Source of the DNA: a candidate division LCP-89 bacterium
GTDB lineage: Bacteria; Electryoneota; B3-LCP
NCBI GenBank assembly: GCA_025774735.1
Contig: JALGZU010000331.1
Span: forward strand, 1 to 6,304
Length of the DNA stretch: 6,304 bases
Direction of reading: 5' to 3'
The notes below the pieces were generated by a model that did not search any database, was not told where the DNA came from, and saw only the letters and a program-made list of their open reading frames with translations. Position numbers and translations under genes: made by a program. Shown here in pieces: positions 1 to 6,166 of the stretch (within the stretch, counting starts at the first letter, position 1; each line of letters begins with the position of its first letter).

Positions 1-67
1 GGATTTCATCAGGATGTTTGCTTTCAAGATGTTGTTATTGCAGTCGGCGGGCAAGAACCTCTGGGGT

Positions 68-487
68 CTATTTCAGCAGCACCATCTTACCACTGGCTGA
101 GTTCTGTCCGGCTTCCAACCGGTAAAAGTAGAGGCCCGAAGGCAATCCGGTCGCATCGAACGTGCTCTCGTGTTCTCCCGGAGATCGGTAGCCGTCCACC
201 AGCTCGGAGATGAGTTGTCCGGAAGCGTCATAAATATTGAGGGTGACGTGACCGGCTAGGCTAAGTGAATAGTGAATTGTCGTCACCGGATTGAACGGGT
301 TGGGGTAGTTGTACGGCAGAGCGAAAGACGTCGGTCCCGTTTGCGGCGATTCCTCTTCGGCCCAGAGCGACTGGTTGTAGGGGAAGACACCCATGTCGGC
401 GGTGGTCAGATCCGGATCTTTCGGACTCAAAGGATCGCCCGCGTCGATGCAGGGCGAATCAGCCAGGAGCGAATACTCTCCAGCCAT
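68..487 (-). CDS. C-terminal part of a frameshifted secreted beta-helix protein, carrying a type IX sorting tail
   Basis: This frame holds the end of the protein whose front part lies at 427-1317. Residues 11-19 read SPCIDAGDP, followed by a TADMG motif, a common closing module of right-handed beta-helix proteins in FCB-type genomes. After a short Glu/Pro/Thr linker, residues 61-67 read YPNPFNP, the hallmark opening of type A type IX secretion sorting domains (Por tail, FlgD-Ig-like fold). The domain continues through IYDASGQ and GLPSGLYFYRL to a VLLK end and a TAG stop. In known systems this tail directs export through the outer membrane and is cleaved on arrival. The ATG at 487 is probably not a real start: it has no ribosome site, lies inside the upstream reading frame, and falls exactly at the frame break. 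The fragment has no signal peptide of its own, so alone it could not reach the type IX machinery. Family call is firm; expression as a separate protein is unlikely. Confidence 0.85.
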   Translation of the reverse strand: MAGEYSLLADSPCIDAGDPLSPKDPDLTTADMGVFPYNQSLWAEEESPQTGPTSFALPYNYPNPFNPVTTIHYSLSLAGHVTLNIYDASGQLISELVDGYRSPGEHESTFDATGLPSGLYFYRLEAGQNSASGKMVLLK

Positions 488-1317
488 GAATCTCCGTTGG
501 CGTTGACGGTCGTTAGATTTCCCAGTCCCAGAGGCAGAGCTCCGAAAAAGTTCACACCGTTGTTGTTGAAATCGCTGTAGGAGATCGAGATGTTGTCGGA
601 AGCGTCAAGCGAGATACCCCCGTTGCCACTGTTGTCAGACACGATGCTGTTGATAATTAAGGACGAGAGGTCGTTGCTGAAGTAAATCCCTCCACCCCAG
701 GCGGCGGCATTGTCGCTTATAGTATTGTGGGTGATCTGCAACAGGGATTCGACCGCGTAGATGCCCCCGCCGCTGTTGTCGGCGCTGTTCCCGGTGATGA
801 GACAACGTTCGATGATCAGGCCCGAGCCGTCCGCACTGATTGCTCCACCAGTGTTCGTTGCATGGTTGCCGAATAGTGAACAGTGACTGATGGTCAGGTT
901 TGAGCTGGCGGCGTACACCGCTCCCCCGCGTGCCTCGGAACCGGTTCCGGTTGCCCGTCCGTGGAGAAAGGTGCAGTATGACAGACAACTGCTGTCCGGC
1001 GCGTCTCTGAAGCGAATCCCCTGCCAACCGGTTACTTCGTTGCTGGCCGAGAAGAGGATGCTGTCCTCTGCGGTCCCCTCCGCGTACAGCCAACCCTGAA
1101 CGGTCAGCCTGTAGTGCCCCAGGAACTCGATACTGACGCCCGGTTCCACGGTCAGGATCTCGCCGGGCTGAACGGTAATATCCCCCTGGATATAATAGGG
1201 TGATCCGGAAGAATTCCACAGTCCGTTAACATCTCCTGGTGCAATATAGGTTTCAGCTGAACCGCTGCCCAGTGCTAATGTGCACAATATGCAAGCGAAA
1301 ACAATCTTCCTGCACAT
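427..1317 (-). CDS. N-terminal part of a frameshifted secreted right-handed parallel beta-helix protein
   Basis: Residues 1-21 form a signal peptide (Arg-Lys, a hydrophobic core, then GSA before ETY), so the product enters the periplasm. Residues 45-66 (GDITVQPG, LTVEPG) and 97-103 (GWQGIRF) are the usual first coils of pectate-lyase-like beta helices. From about 131 to 235 there are five coils, each marked by GG[AG][IV] or GGI. The start is supported by GGAAGG eight bases upstream. Residues 1-277 (through NANGDS) follow the family pattern; the remaining 19 residues (WLESIRS onward) are out-of-frame translation, and the correct continuation is at 68-487. The joined protein would be about 415 residues. 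Such proteins are often surface or secreted polysaccharide-binding, lyase or adhesive proteins, but I see no catalytic residues that fix an activity. As the sequence stands the product lacks its export tail, so it is best treated as a broken gene or a sequencing or assembly error. Confidence 0.85.
   Translation of the reverse strand: MCRKIVFACILCTLALGSGSAETYIAPGDVNGLWNSSGSPYYIQGDITVQPGEILTVEPGVSIEFLGHYRLTVQGWLYAEGTAEDSILFSASNEVTGWQGIRFRDAPDSSCLSYCTFLHGRATGTGSEARGGAVYAASSNLTISHCSLFGNHATNTGGAISADGSGLIIERCLITGNSADNSGGGIYAVESLLQITHNTISDNAAAWGGGIYFSNDLSSLIINSIVSDNSGNGGISLDASDNISISYSDFNNNGVNFFGALPLGLGNLTTVNANGDSWLESIRSWLIRPASTRAIL
487..490 (-). other. Frame break in the beta-helix gene
   Basis: On the coding strand the upstream frame reads GAT TCA TGG (Asp-Ser-Trp) and the correct downstream frame reads ATG GCT GGA GAG (Met-Ala-Gly-Glu), sharing the A of TCA. 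The change equals one missing base, or a loss of 3k+1 bases. Related proteins normally have about 12-16 residues between NANGDS and the Gly-x-Tyr-x-Leu element, typically Cys-Asp...Asn-Ile-Phe...Asp-Pro-Leu-Phe. Those are absent here, so a small deletion is more likely than a single-base loss. The exact endpoints cannot be fixed from this sequence. Confidence 0.6.
553..927 (-). repeat. Five beta-helix coil repeats inside the secreted protein
   Basis: The encoded protein shows GGAV, GGAI, GGGI, GGGI and GGI at residues 131, 157, 183, 208 and 233, a period of 25-26 residues. Each coil also carries an Ile/Leu-rich strand and an Asn-rich turn such as TGNSADN or SDNAAAW. This matches stacked rungs of a right-handed beta helix and resembles the GGAI repeats of polymorphic outer-membrane proteins. 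The DNA of the repeats has diverged, so they are protein-level repeats. Confidence 0.75.
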
Positions 1318-1325
1318 AATCGTTG

Positions 1326-1331
1326 CCTTCC
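1326..1331 (-). promoter_or_regulatory. Ribosome binding site of the beta-helix gene
   Basis: GGAAGG on the minus strand lies eight bases before the ATG at 1317, good Shine-Dalgarno spacing. It fixes the start immediately ahead of a clear signal peptide. No convincing promoter pair is visible in the 97-base spacer upstream. Confidence 0.6.
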
Positions 1332-1414
1332 AAAAGTTAAATATCAGATTACAAGCTGCTTATTATGACTGTGCCGAGGTAAACTCGAATCCTCTTGAAT
1401 ATACGATGCAACTT

Positions 1415-2653
1415 CTATACCCAACTCACCCCCAGAATCAACAGCACGGCGATGAGCACCATCATCAAACCTTCGCCCGCGATCAAACCCGAAGCAAGGG
1501 AGGCGCCGTATCGCTCCACGCTGTCGGGATTTTTACGGTTGTAGAGGTACGTCAACAGGGCGCCCAGCCACATGGCGATGGAGTAGAAGCCGGGCACGAT
1601 GAAGGCGATGCCCAGGGCGACCGGCGAGGGCAGCCACTTGCTGATGGATTTGACCTTGTTGAGTAGCGTAAACACGACGCCGAAAACGGCGCCGGGGATG
1701 GCGAAGCTCAGGATCTGCGGATCGAACCCCTCGATCAACACCTTGGCCATGGTGTGCCAGGCGACCACGGCGGGTCCGGCAAAATCTTCACCGGGGATCT
1801 CGTAGGCGGCCGTCAGCAGGCGGTACACCGCCGCGGCCACGAAAATGCCCGTCATCACTCCGATCAACTGGGTGATGACCTGCTTGCGGATCGAAACCTT
1901 CAGTATATAACCGGCTTTCAGGTCGTGCATCAGATCGCCGGCCTGGCTGGCTCCGGCCGCGGTGATACCTGCGGACATGAGATTGGTGGTGATCTTCCCC
2001 GGATCCAGAATGGCGTACACCACCTGGGTGATCTTGCCCATCGCCCCCACCGGGTTGATGTCGGTTTCTCCGGTCGCCCGCACCGCCACCGAAGCGATGA
2101 AGAGCGATAAGAACACCGCCAGAATACCCATCCAGAAGGGGATACCGAAGTACACCTGCGCCAGAGTCGCCGTCAGCAACGTCGCCAGTGTCATGCCGAC
2201 GAACCACCATTTCATCGGGAAGGGATCGGGTGCGTCCTCCTCTTCGGTCTCATCCTTACCGCCAACGGTTGCCTTGCGCAGTGATGTAAACGTCCGGGCA
2301 ATGGTTTTATACTGCAACGCCAGGCTGGTGAACCCGCCCGCGATCATGCAGGCAACGCCCGGCCACATCACCCAGCGCAGCGCATCGCGGTAGATCGAAG
2401 AGCCGCCGCTGTATTCGACCAGGCCGGCCTGGTGCAGGATCGGCGTTAATATCCCCCAGGCCAGGATCGATCCGGCGAAGAGCGACCAGCCCACCTTGGG
2501 CCCGATCAGGATGCCCGCCCCCAGCATCATTGGCGACATGTTGACGCCCAGCGTGAGCACTCCGAACGTCAAGCCGGCGATGCCCCAGGTGAGTCCGATG
2601 TCGTTAAAGCTGAAATTCTCGAATCCGGCCAGCCCCAGTGGCTGGATCGACAT
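1415..2653 (-). CDS. C-terminal part of a frameshifted OPT-family transporter
   Basis: This 412-residue frame holds most of an oligopeptide transporter (OPT) family protein of the prokaryotic type. It is highly hydrophobic with many membrane segments. Family-typical blocks are GAGILIGPKVGW (45-56), GETDINPVGAMGKIT (195-209), AGDLMHDLKAGY followed by RKQ (238-258), GIAFIVPG (348-355) and GLIAGEGL near the end. An acidic cytoplasmic-type loop, GGKDETEEEDAPDP, sits at 131-144. OPT proteins are inner-membrane symporters for peptides or metal chelates; the substrate here cannot be told. The ATG at 2653 is an internal Met with no ribosome site (preceded by CAAGCTGGTC). In the repaired protein it is residue 182, and the same frame runs upstream through an AIFAGLFKLV membrane segment. 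It is therefore the rear part of one gene whose front is at 2569-3204. TAG stop. Confidence 0.9.
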   Translation of the reverse strand: MSIQPLGLAGFENFSFNDIGLTWGIAGLTFGVLTLGVNMSPMMLGAGILIGPKVGWSLFAGSILAWGILTPILHQAGLVEYSGGSSIYRDALRWVMWPGVACMIAGGFTSLALQYKTIARTFTSLRKATVGGKDETEEEDAPDPFPMKWWFVGMTLATLLTATLAQVYFGIPFWMGILAVFLSLFIASVAVRATGETDINPVGAMGKITQVVYAILDPGKITTNLMSAGITAAGASQAGDLMHDLKAGYILKVSIRKQVITQLIGVMTGIFVAAAVYRLLTAAYEIPGEDFAGPAVVAWHTMAKVLIEGFDPQILSFAIPGAVFGVVFTLLNKVKSISKWLPSPVALGIAFIVPGFYSIAMWLGALLTYLYNRKNPDSVERYGASLASGLIAGEGLMMVLIAVLLILGVSWV

Positions 2654-3204
2654 GACCAGCTTGAACAGCCCCGCAAAGATCGCAAGATCGCTGAATAGAA
2701 GAGAATTTTCGCCTTCTTGACCGCCTCCTCTCCCGAAGCGTACATCGCTTTGATCGTTTCCGCCGCCGCCGTGCCCGTCGGGTAGCGCAGCTTCTCCACC
2801 ACCACCATCTGCTTGCGCAGCGGCACTGCGAAGAAAACCCCCAGGAAGGCGATGCCCATCCCCCAGAGGATTAACTGCGGGTAGGTCAAAAGCGGCTGCC
2901 CTTGCTCTTTGAAGATCAATTCGAGCGCCGGAATCGAAGCGGTCAGTCCGGCGGCAGAGGCCATGGTTCCCGCCGACGATCCCGCCGTGGCGGTTATCAA
3001 GTTCTCCTTGCTGCTATAGGGTCTCTTCAACACACCGGCAAAAGTCCTGAAGATGGCGAAGGAGACCACTGCGGCGGTGATGGAAGCTCCGAACGTCCAG
3101 CCGATTTTCAGCCCGATGCAGATGTTGGATGCGCCGATCAAACAGCCGACGAACAGACCGGAGATGATGGCCCGCAGGGTCAGTTCGGAATATGAGTTCT
3201 GCAT
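2569..3204 (-). CDS. N-terminal part of a frameshifted OPT-family transporter
   Basis: Residues 1-173 are the start of an OPT-family transporter: ELTLRAIISGLFVG at 7-20, then GLKIGWTFGASI at 31-42, a membrane segment ending in FRTFAGVL, an ENLITATAGSSAGTMAS block (67-83), and EKLRYPTGTAAAETIKAM at 137-154. All are typical of the prokaryotic OPT group. After KAKILFYSAI the frame goes wrong and the last ~38 residues (a Ser/Arg/Trp-rich tail) are spurious. The switch lies on an exact 8-bp tandem duplication at 2676-2691. Deleting one copy gives KAKILFYSAIFAGLFKLVM and joins this frame to 1415-2653 as a 593-residue protein, close to the roughly 600-residue size I expect for the group. The ATG start has only a weak GAG seven bases upstream, but the protein begins where family members do. 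As written, the product would be truncated after the first few membrane segments and probably non-functional. Confidence 0.88.
   Translation of the reverse strand: MQNSYSELTLRAIISGLFVGCLIGASNICIGLKIGWTFGASITAAVVSFAIFRTFAGVLKRPYSSKENLITATAGSSAGTMASAAGLTASIPALELIFKEQGQPLLTYPQLILWGMGIAFLGVFFAVPLRKQMVVVEKLRYPTGTAAAETIKAMYASGEEAVKKAKILFYSAILRSLRGCSSWSCRSSHWGWPDSRISALTTSDSPGASPA
2676..2691. repeat. Exact 8-bp tandem duplication (AAGATCGC x2) that breaks the OPT gene
   Basis: AAGATCGC occurs twice with no gap (GCGATCTT twice on the coding strand). Eight extra bases shift the frame by two, which is exactly the shift between the two OPT fragments. Dropping either copy restores an unbroken reading frame: TTC TAT TCA GCG ATC TTT (Phe-Tyr-Ser-Ala-Ile-Phe), leading into Ala-Gly-Leu-Phe-Lys-Leu-Val-Met. 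The duplication is read directly; that it is the causal lesion is a strong inference. Confidence 0.9.
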
Positions 3205-3338
3205 GCGTTTTCTCAGTTGAGTCTATGAGATGTGATCAATAAGCTTCAATGATCATTTAACTTAACAACAATTTTGATCTTATCAAAGCGAATATTTAGT
3301 CAAAGGATTGTAGACTCCCGGCATACGCCCGCGCCCGC
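3205..3338 (-). promoter_or_regulatory. AT-rich intergenic region upstream of the OPT gene, with a candidate promoter and inverted repeats
   Basis: This 134-base gap is clearly richer in A and T than the flanking genes. On the minus strand TTGACT (3298-3303) and TAAGAT (3277-3282) form a possible -35/-10 pair, but the 15-base spacing is short and the -10 is only a partial match. TTTGAT-CTT-ATCAAA (3273-3287) is a perfect 6-bp inverted repeat overlapping that -10, so it could be an operator. TGATCA appears twice (3233-3238 and 3250-3255), 11 bases apart, in the likely leader. I see no hairpin followed by a T run that would terminate the preceding lptD transcript. Region assignment is reasonable; individual sites are weak. 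Confidence 0.3.
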
Positions 3339-5990
3339 TTAGAAGCCCATAAAGGATCCCTGACCCCGGCGTTTTTCCACCTTGAGATCCTGCAATTGTG
3401 TGGATTTGATGTTGATCTTTAAAAAGTATCCCTGCCCCGGCCCGTGCGGATTCCAGACCAGGCGGCCCTCCCAGCAGTGCATGTCCCGGTAGATGGTCAG
3501 TCCCGCCGAAACAACCTCGTGGTTGATCAGATCCAACCGGGTGTTATAGCTGATTTGCCAGTTCTGGGTGATGGAGGCGTCCACCGAGGCGTTCATCCAG
3601 AAGGTATCGCTGGGGTTGTTTGGATCGGTGCGGCTGGAGTTATACCGGAAGGTGAGGGATAGATCCCAGGGGACCTGTCCCAGGAACCACTCCTTCGGCC
3701 CCCGGAGCGGTGTCGCGGGCGCCGGGGTGGTATCGAGAGCCGCCTCTTCAAATGAGAATTCTTCCTGATCTTGCTCTAATTTTATATCTTCCGGCTCATG
3801 AACCAGGGTGCCGAGGGAAAATTTGGTGGTTGTAGAGATGTTGAAGTGGGTCAGGCGCAAAATCTTACCCTCTTCAGGGTCGAAGTAGAATTCATCATAC
3901 TCCCCGCTGCCGCCCCACTTGTAGAAACTGTGAGTCGTCGATAGGTCCAGCGAGAGCGATTCCAGAGGGCCCAGCGGCTGCGATCGGTTGATAGGGCTGG
4001 CGCGAAAACTGGTGCTGAACGGGCTGAACTGCAGGCTGTCCAGCGCGAAGTTGTAGCTGCCGGAAAAGTTCAGATTGAACAGATCCCGCTTTTTCTGCGC
4101 TTCGCCCGAACCGTACTTCATCTGGAAAAGGTTGGACAACTGGTAACTCATCGCCATCGACCGGCTCGAGGAGGTCGATCCGAAGAGGGACCCTGCGAAT
4201 CGATCCTTGGTGGTGGTCGAGCCGTCCGCTTCCGTTACCTCCTGGAAGTACCCCCAGGCCGGGTCCGAGAAGTCGGGACGGAAACTCATCGAAACGCTGG
4301 GCGTGGCGGTGTGCCGGATGGCCTCAACGCCCGGGATGGGGGGAGACCAGTAACCGTACAACTTCGTGGATAAGCCCAGCGCCGTGCTGAACGTGCGCCG
4401 CGCCGCGAATCCCTGTACTTTTGTCCCGCTGGGATTCTCGCTGTAGTCCCACGATTCATCGAACCAGTGTTCGTCGTAGTTGATGCTCGGGGTGATACTG
4501 AGGTACTTGAGGATTTTCTGGGGACTGTTGAAGCGGAGACTGTGCTTGGCCCCGGACCGGCGGGTCTGGACCAGTGAAGTATCCCCGGACGCGATCACCT
4601 GGTCCAGCACGCGGTAATGCTTGTATTCGCCGGAATAGGACCAATAGAGGTTGTGATACCACCGTGGTTCGAAGACTGTGGTGTCACCCGGTGTCTTCTT
4701 GGGTAGCGAGAAGATGGCGGTCTGACCCCGCCGGAAGGTGACCCGGGGAATGTTCTGGGTGATCTCGTCCGTTAAGAGGTTCTGTTCGTGGTGCAGGTTG
4801 GCTGAGAACGAATTTTTACTGTTGGGAAAGGTATGAGTCAGGGTGGCGTCCGACCGCAGCGTCTGCGAGAGTTGTTCGTAGAGGTTAAACGAGTAATCCT
4901 GGTAATAGCTGCCGTCACTGATGACGTTGGCGTCCACGCGCAACTTGGTGTAGGGGCTGATGTCCTGGTTGTGCCCCAGCCGTAATTCCCAGCGTTTTTG
5001 TCTGGAGTCGCCGAAATGCTGACGGATGTACGATCCGTCCAGAGAGCCTGAGAGGTGGTAGCGCCAGTTGTAGACCATCCGGCCGTGCAGCAGGAATCCG
5101 GACCGTTCGTAGTAGTCCAGCGATCCGGTGAAGTCCATGTAGTCGTTCGTCGCCCAGTAATAACCCAGATGACGGATAAAACGCCCCTGCGAGGCGCTTT
5201 CTCCGTACGTCGGAACGATCAGACCTGAGTGCCGCCCCGAACGCGCCGGAAAGACTCCGTAGGGGAGAATTCCCACCGGCACCTCTCCGAACTGCAGCAC
5301 CACCGGCTTGGCGACCACCTTGTTCCCCACCATGAGTTTCATCTGTTGGGTGTAAAAGCAGTAATGTGGACCCTCTTTGTCGCAGGTGGTAAAACTCCCC
5401 GGGCCGGCGTAAAGAACGTCGTCCGGCTCTTTCTGCATGGTGTCGCCCCAGTAGTAGCCCTCCTGGTATTGCGTGGTTCCCTCGGTGACCCGCCCCCGGC
5501 GAGACTTCAGGTTGTAGGTCATGAGCTCCCCGACGATCTCCTGCCCCGCTTCGGAGATGACCGGTTGTCCCTGGACTAGGAACGTATCCACCACCGTCCT
5601 GGCGGAATCTGCCCAGACCGTGTCCATGATTCCTTCCGCGATGATGAGGTCGTTTTCCCAGTCGACAGTGATCTTTTCGGCGCGTAAATGCATCTTTTGG
5701 TACTTGACCTCGGCGTTGCCGCGCAGGAGCGTCTGTTTGTCATCGACGAAGAATTCGATGGACCGGGCGCTGTAGAAAATGAGCGTATCCACATCGGACC
5801 GCTCGGTCTCGAGTGTGTCTGTCACTGTGGACGTATCCGCGGGCGCCGCGTCGGGAAGATCGGTAACAACCCGGATGGAATCGGAAGGTTCCGTTTCGGC
5901 GGAGGGGGGCGGCTGCGCGCAGGGAGTCCGCGTGAAGAGCAAGACCAGAGCGACCCCTAAGGATGCGAATGTGAGAGTGCGCGAAACCAT
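3339..5990 (-). CDS. lptD: LPS-assembly outer-membrane protein LptD (Bacteroidetes-type)
   Basis: LptD is the outer-membrane barrel that, with the lipoprotein LptE, inserts lipopolysaccharide into the outer leaflet. Numbering from the ATG at 5990 (883 residues), 1-26 look like a signal peptide (hydrophobic core LGVALVLLF) followed by a Pro/Thr/Asp-rich linker. Residues about 70-235 are the periplasmic OstA/LptA-like jellyroll (LLRGNAEVKYQ, LRAEKITVDW, GELMTYNLKSRRG). Then come FTTCDKEGPHYCFY (200-213), LPYGVFPARSGRHSGLIVPTYGES (242-265, a strongly conserved plug/barrel entry) and a long beta barrel rich in alternating Tyr/Trp/Phe strands. The end has HCWEGRLVW, INIKSTQLQDLKV and a terminal Phe, as expected for a BAM-inserted barrel. 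Length fits the family. The frame stays open upstream to an ATG at 6167, but those 59 extra residues look non-coding-like and sit ahead of the signal peptide. TTG at 6026 is a serious alternative start. The gene is intact, unlike both genes downstream. No LptE candidate is in view. Confidence 0.9.
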   Translation of the reverse strand: MVSRTLTFASLGVALVLLFTRTPCAQPPPSAETEPSDSIRVVTDLPDAAPADTSTVTDTLETERSDVDTLIFYSARSIEFFVDDKQTLLRGNAEVKYQKMHLRAEKITVDWENDLIIAEGIMDTVWADSARTVVDTFLVQGQPVISEAGQEIVGELMTYNLKSRRGRVTEGTTQYQEGYYWGDTMQKEPDDVLYAGPGSFTTCDKEGPHYCFYTQQMKLMVGNKVVAKPVVLQFGEVPVGILPYGVFPARSGRHSGLIVPTYGESASQGRFIRHLGYYWATNDYMDFTGSLDYYERSGFLLHGRMVYNWRYHLSGSLDGSYIRQHFGDSRQKRWELRLGHNQDISPYTKLRVDANVISDGSYYQDYSFNLYEQLSQTLRSDATLTHTFPNSKNSFSANLHHEQNLLTDEITQNIPRVTFRRGQTAIFSLPKKTPGDTTVFEPRWYHNLYWSYSGEYKHYRVLDQVIASGDTSLVQTRRSGAKHSLRFNSPQKILKYLSITPSINYDEHWFDESWDYSENPSGTKVQGFAARRTFSTALGLSTKLYGYWSPPIPGVEAIRHTATPSVSMSFRPDFSDPAWGYFQEVTEADGSTTTKDRFAGSLFGSTSSSRSMAMSYQLSNLFQMKYGSGEAQKKRDLFNLNFSGSYNFALDSLQFSPFSTSFRASPINRSQPLGPLESLSLDLSTTHSFYKWGGSGEYDEFYFDPEEGKILRLTHFNISTTTKFSLGTLVHEPEDIKLEQDQEEFSFEEAALDTTPAPATPLRGPKEWFLGQVPWDLSLTFRYNSSRTDPNNPSDTFWMNASVDASITQNWQISYNTRLDLINHEVVSAGLTIYRDMHCWEGRLVWNPHGPGQGYFLKINIKSTQLQDLKVEKRRGQGSFMGF

Positions 5991-6036
5991 AGCCCATAAT
6001 TTAAGAACGTTACGCTTAAGATGCAAGCGTACTTTT

Positions 6037-6041
6037 ACCTC
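6037..6041 (-). promoter_or_regulatory. Candidate ribosome binding site for an alternative lptD start (TTG at 6026)
   Basis: GAGGT on the minus strand lies ten bases before an in-frame TTG at 6024-6026. Starting there adds 12 residues (HLKRNVLK after the initiator) and gives the signal peptide a more basic front end. The ATG at 5990 has only GGG two bases ahead, too close to act as a Shine-Dalgarno site. The start is unresolved between the two. Confidence 0.35.
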
Positions 6042-6166
6042 GCCGCTTTTCGCAATAATGCGGATCCAATCGGGATTTTTAGATACATTTCGAGGAATTT
6101 GGTTGGCTGAAAATCCAACCGTGGACTGTCTGCCGTTTCTTGGAGGAGGGGAGGCGCGGTGGGGCA

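Noticed and set aside
1..67. Terminator after the beta-helix gene
   Set aside because: No strong stem-loop with a T run is visible on the minus strand in these 67 bases.
635..1219. Arg/Gln-rich 194-residue open frame overlapping the beta-helix gene
   Set aside because: It is a shifted-frame shadow: low-complexity Arg/Gln/Ser composition with no recognisable domain, wholly inside a well-supported gene.
1318..1414. Promoter for the beta-helix gene using CATAAT as -10
   Set aside because: No acceptable -35 lies 16-18 bases upstream, so there is not enough support to annotate it.
2690..2712. Programmed -1 ribosomal frameshifting in the OPT gene
   Set aside because: The run GCG AAA ATT CTC does not fit X XXY YYZ in the zero frame, I saw no clear downstream structure, and the 8-bp duplication explains the frame change fully.
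5937..5951. lptD signal region as a lipoprotein lipobox (TRTPCAQ)
   Set aside because: The residues before Cys (Thr-Arg-Thr-Pro) do not fit the lipobox pattern, and LptD is a barrel protein rather than a lipoprotein.
6101..6120. Inverted repeat GGTTGG...CCAACC (loop of 8) between the upstream gene and lptD as a terminator
   Set aside because: The stem is only 6 bp and on the minus strand is followed by AAATTCC, not a T run; it is weak and could be chance.
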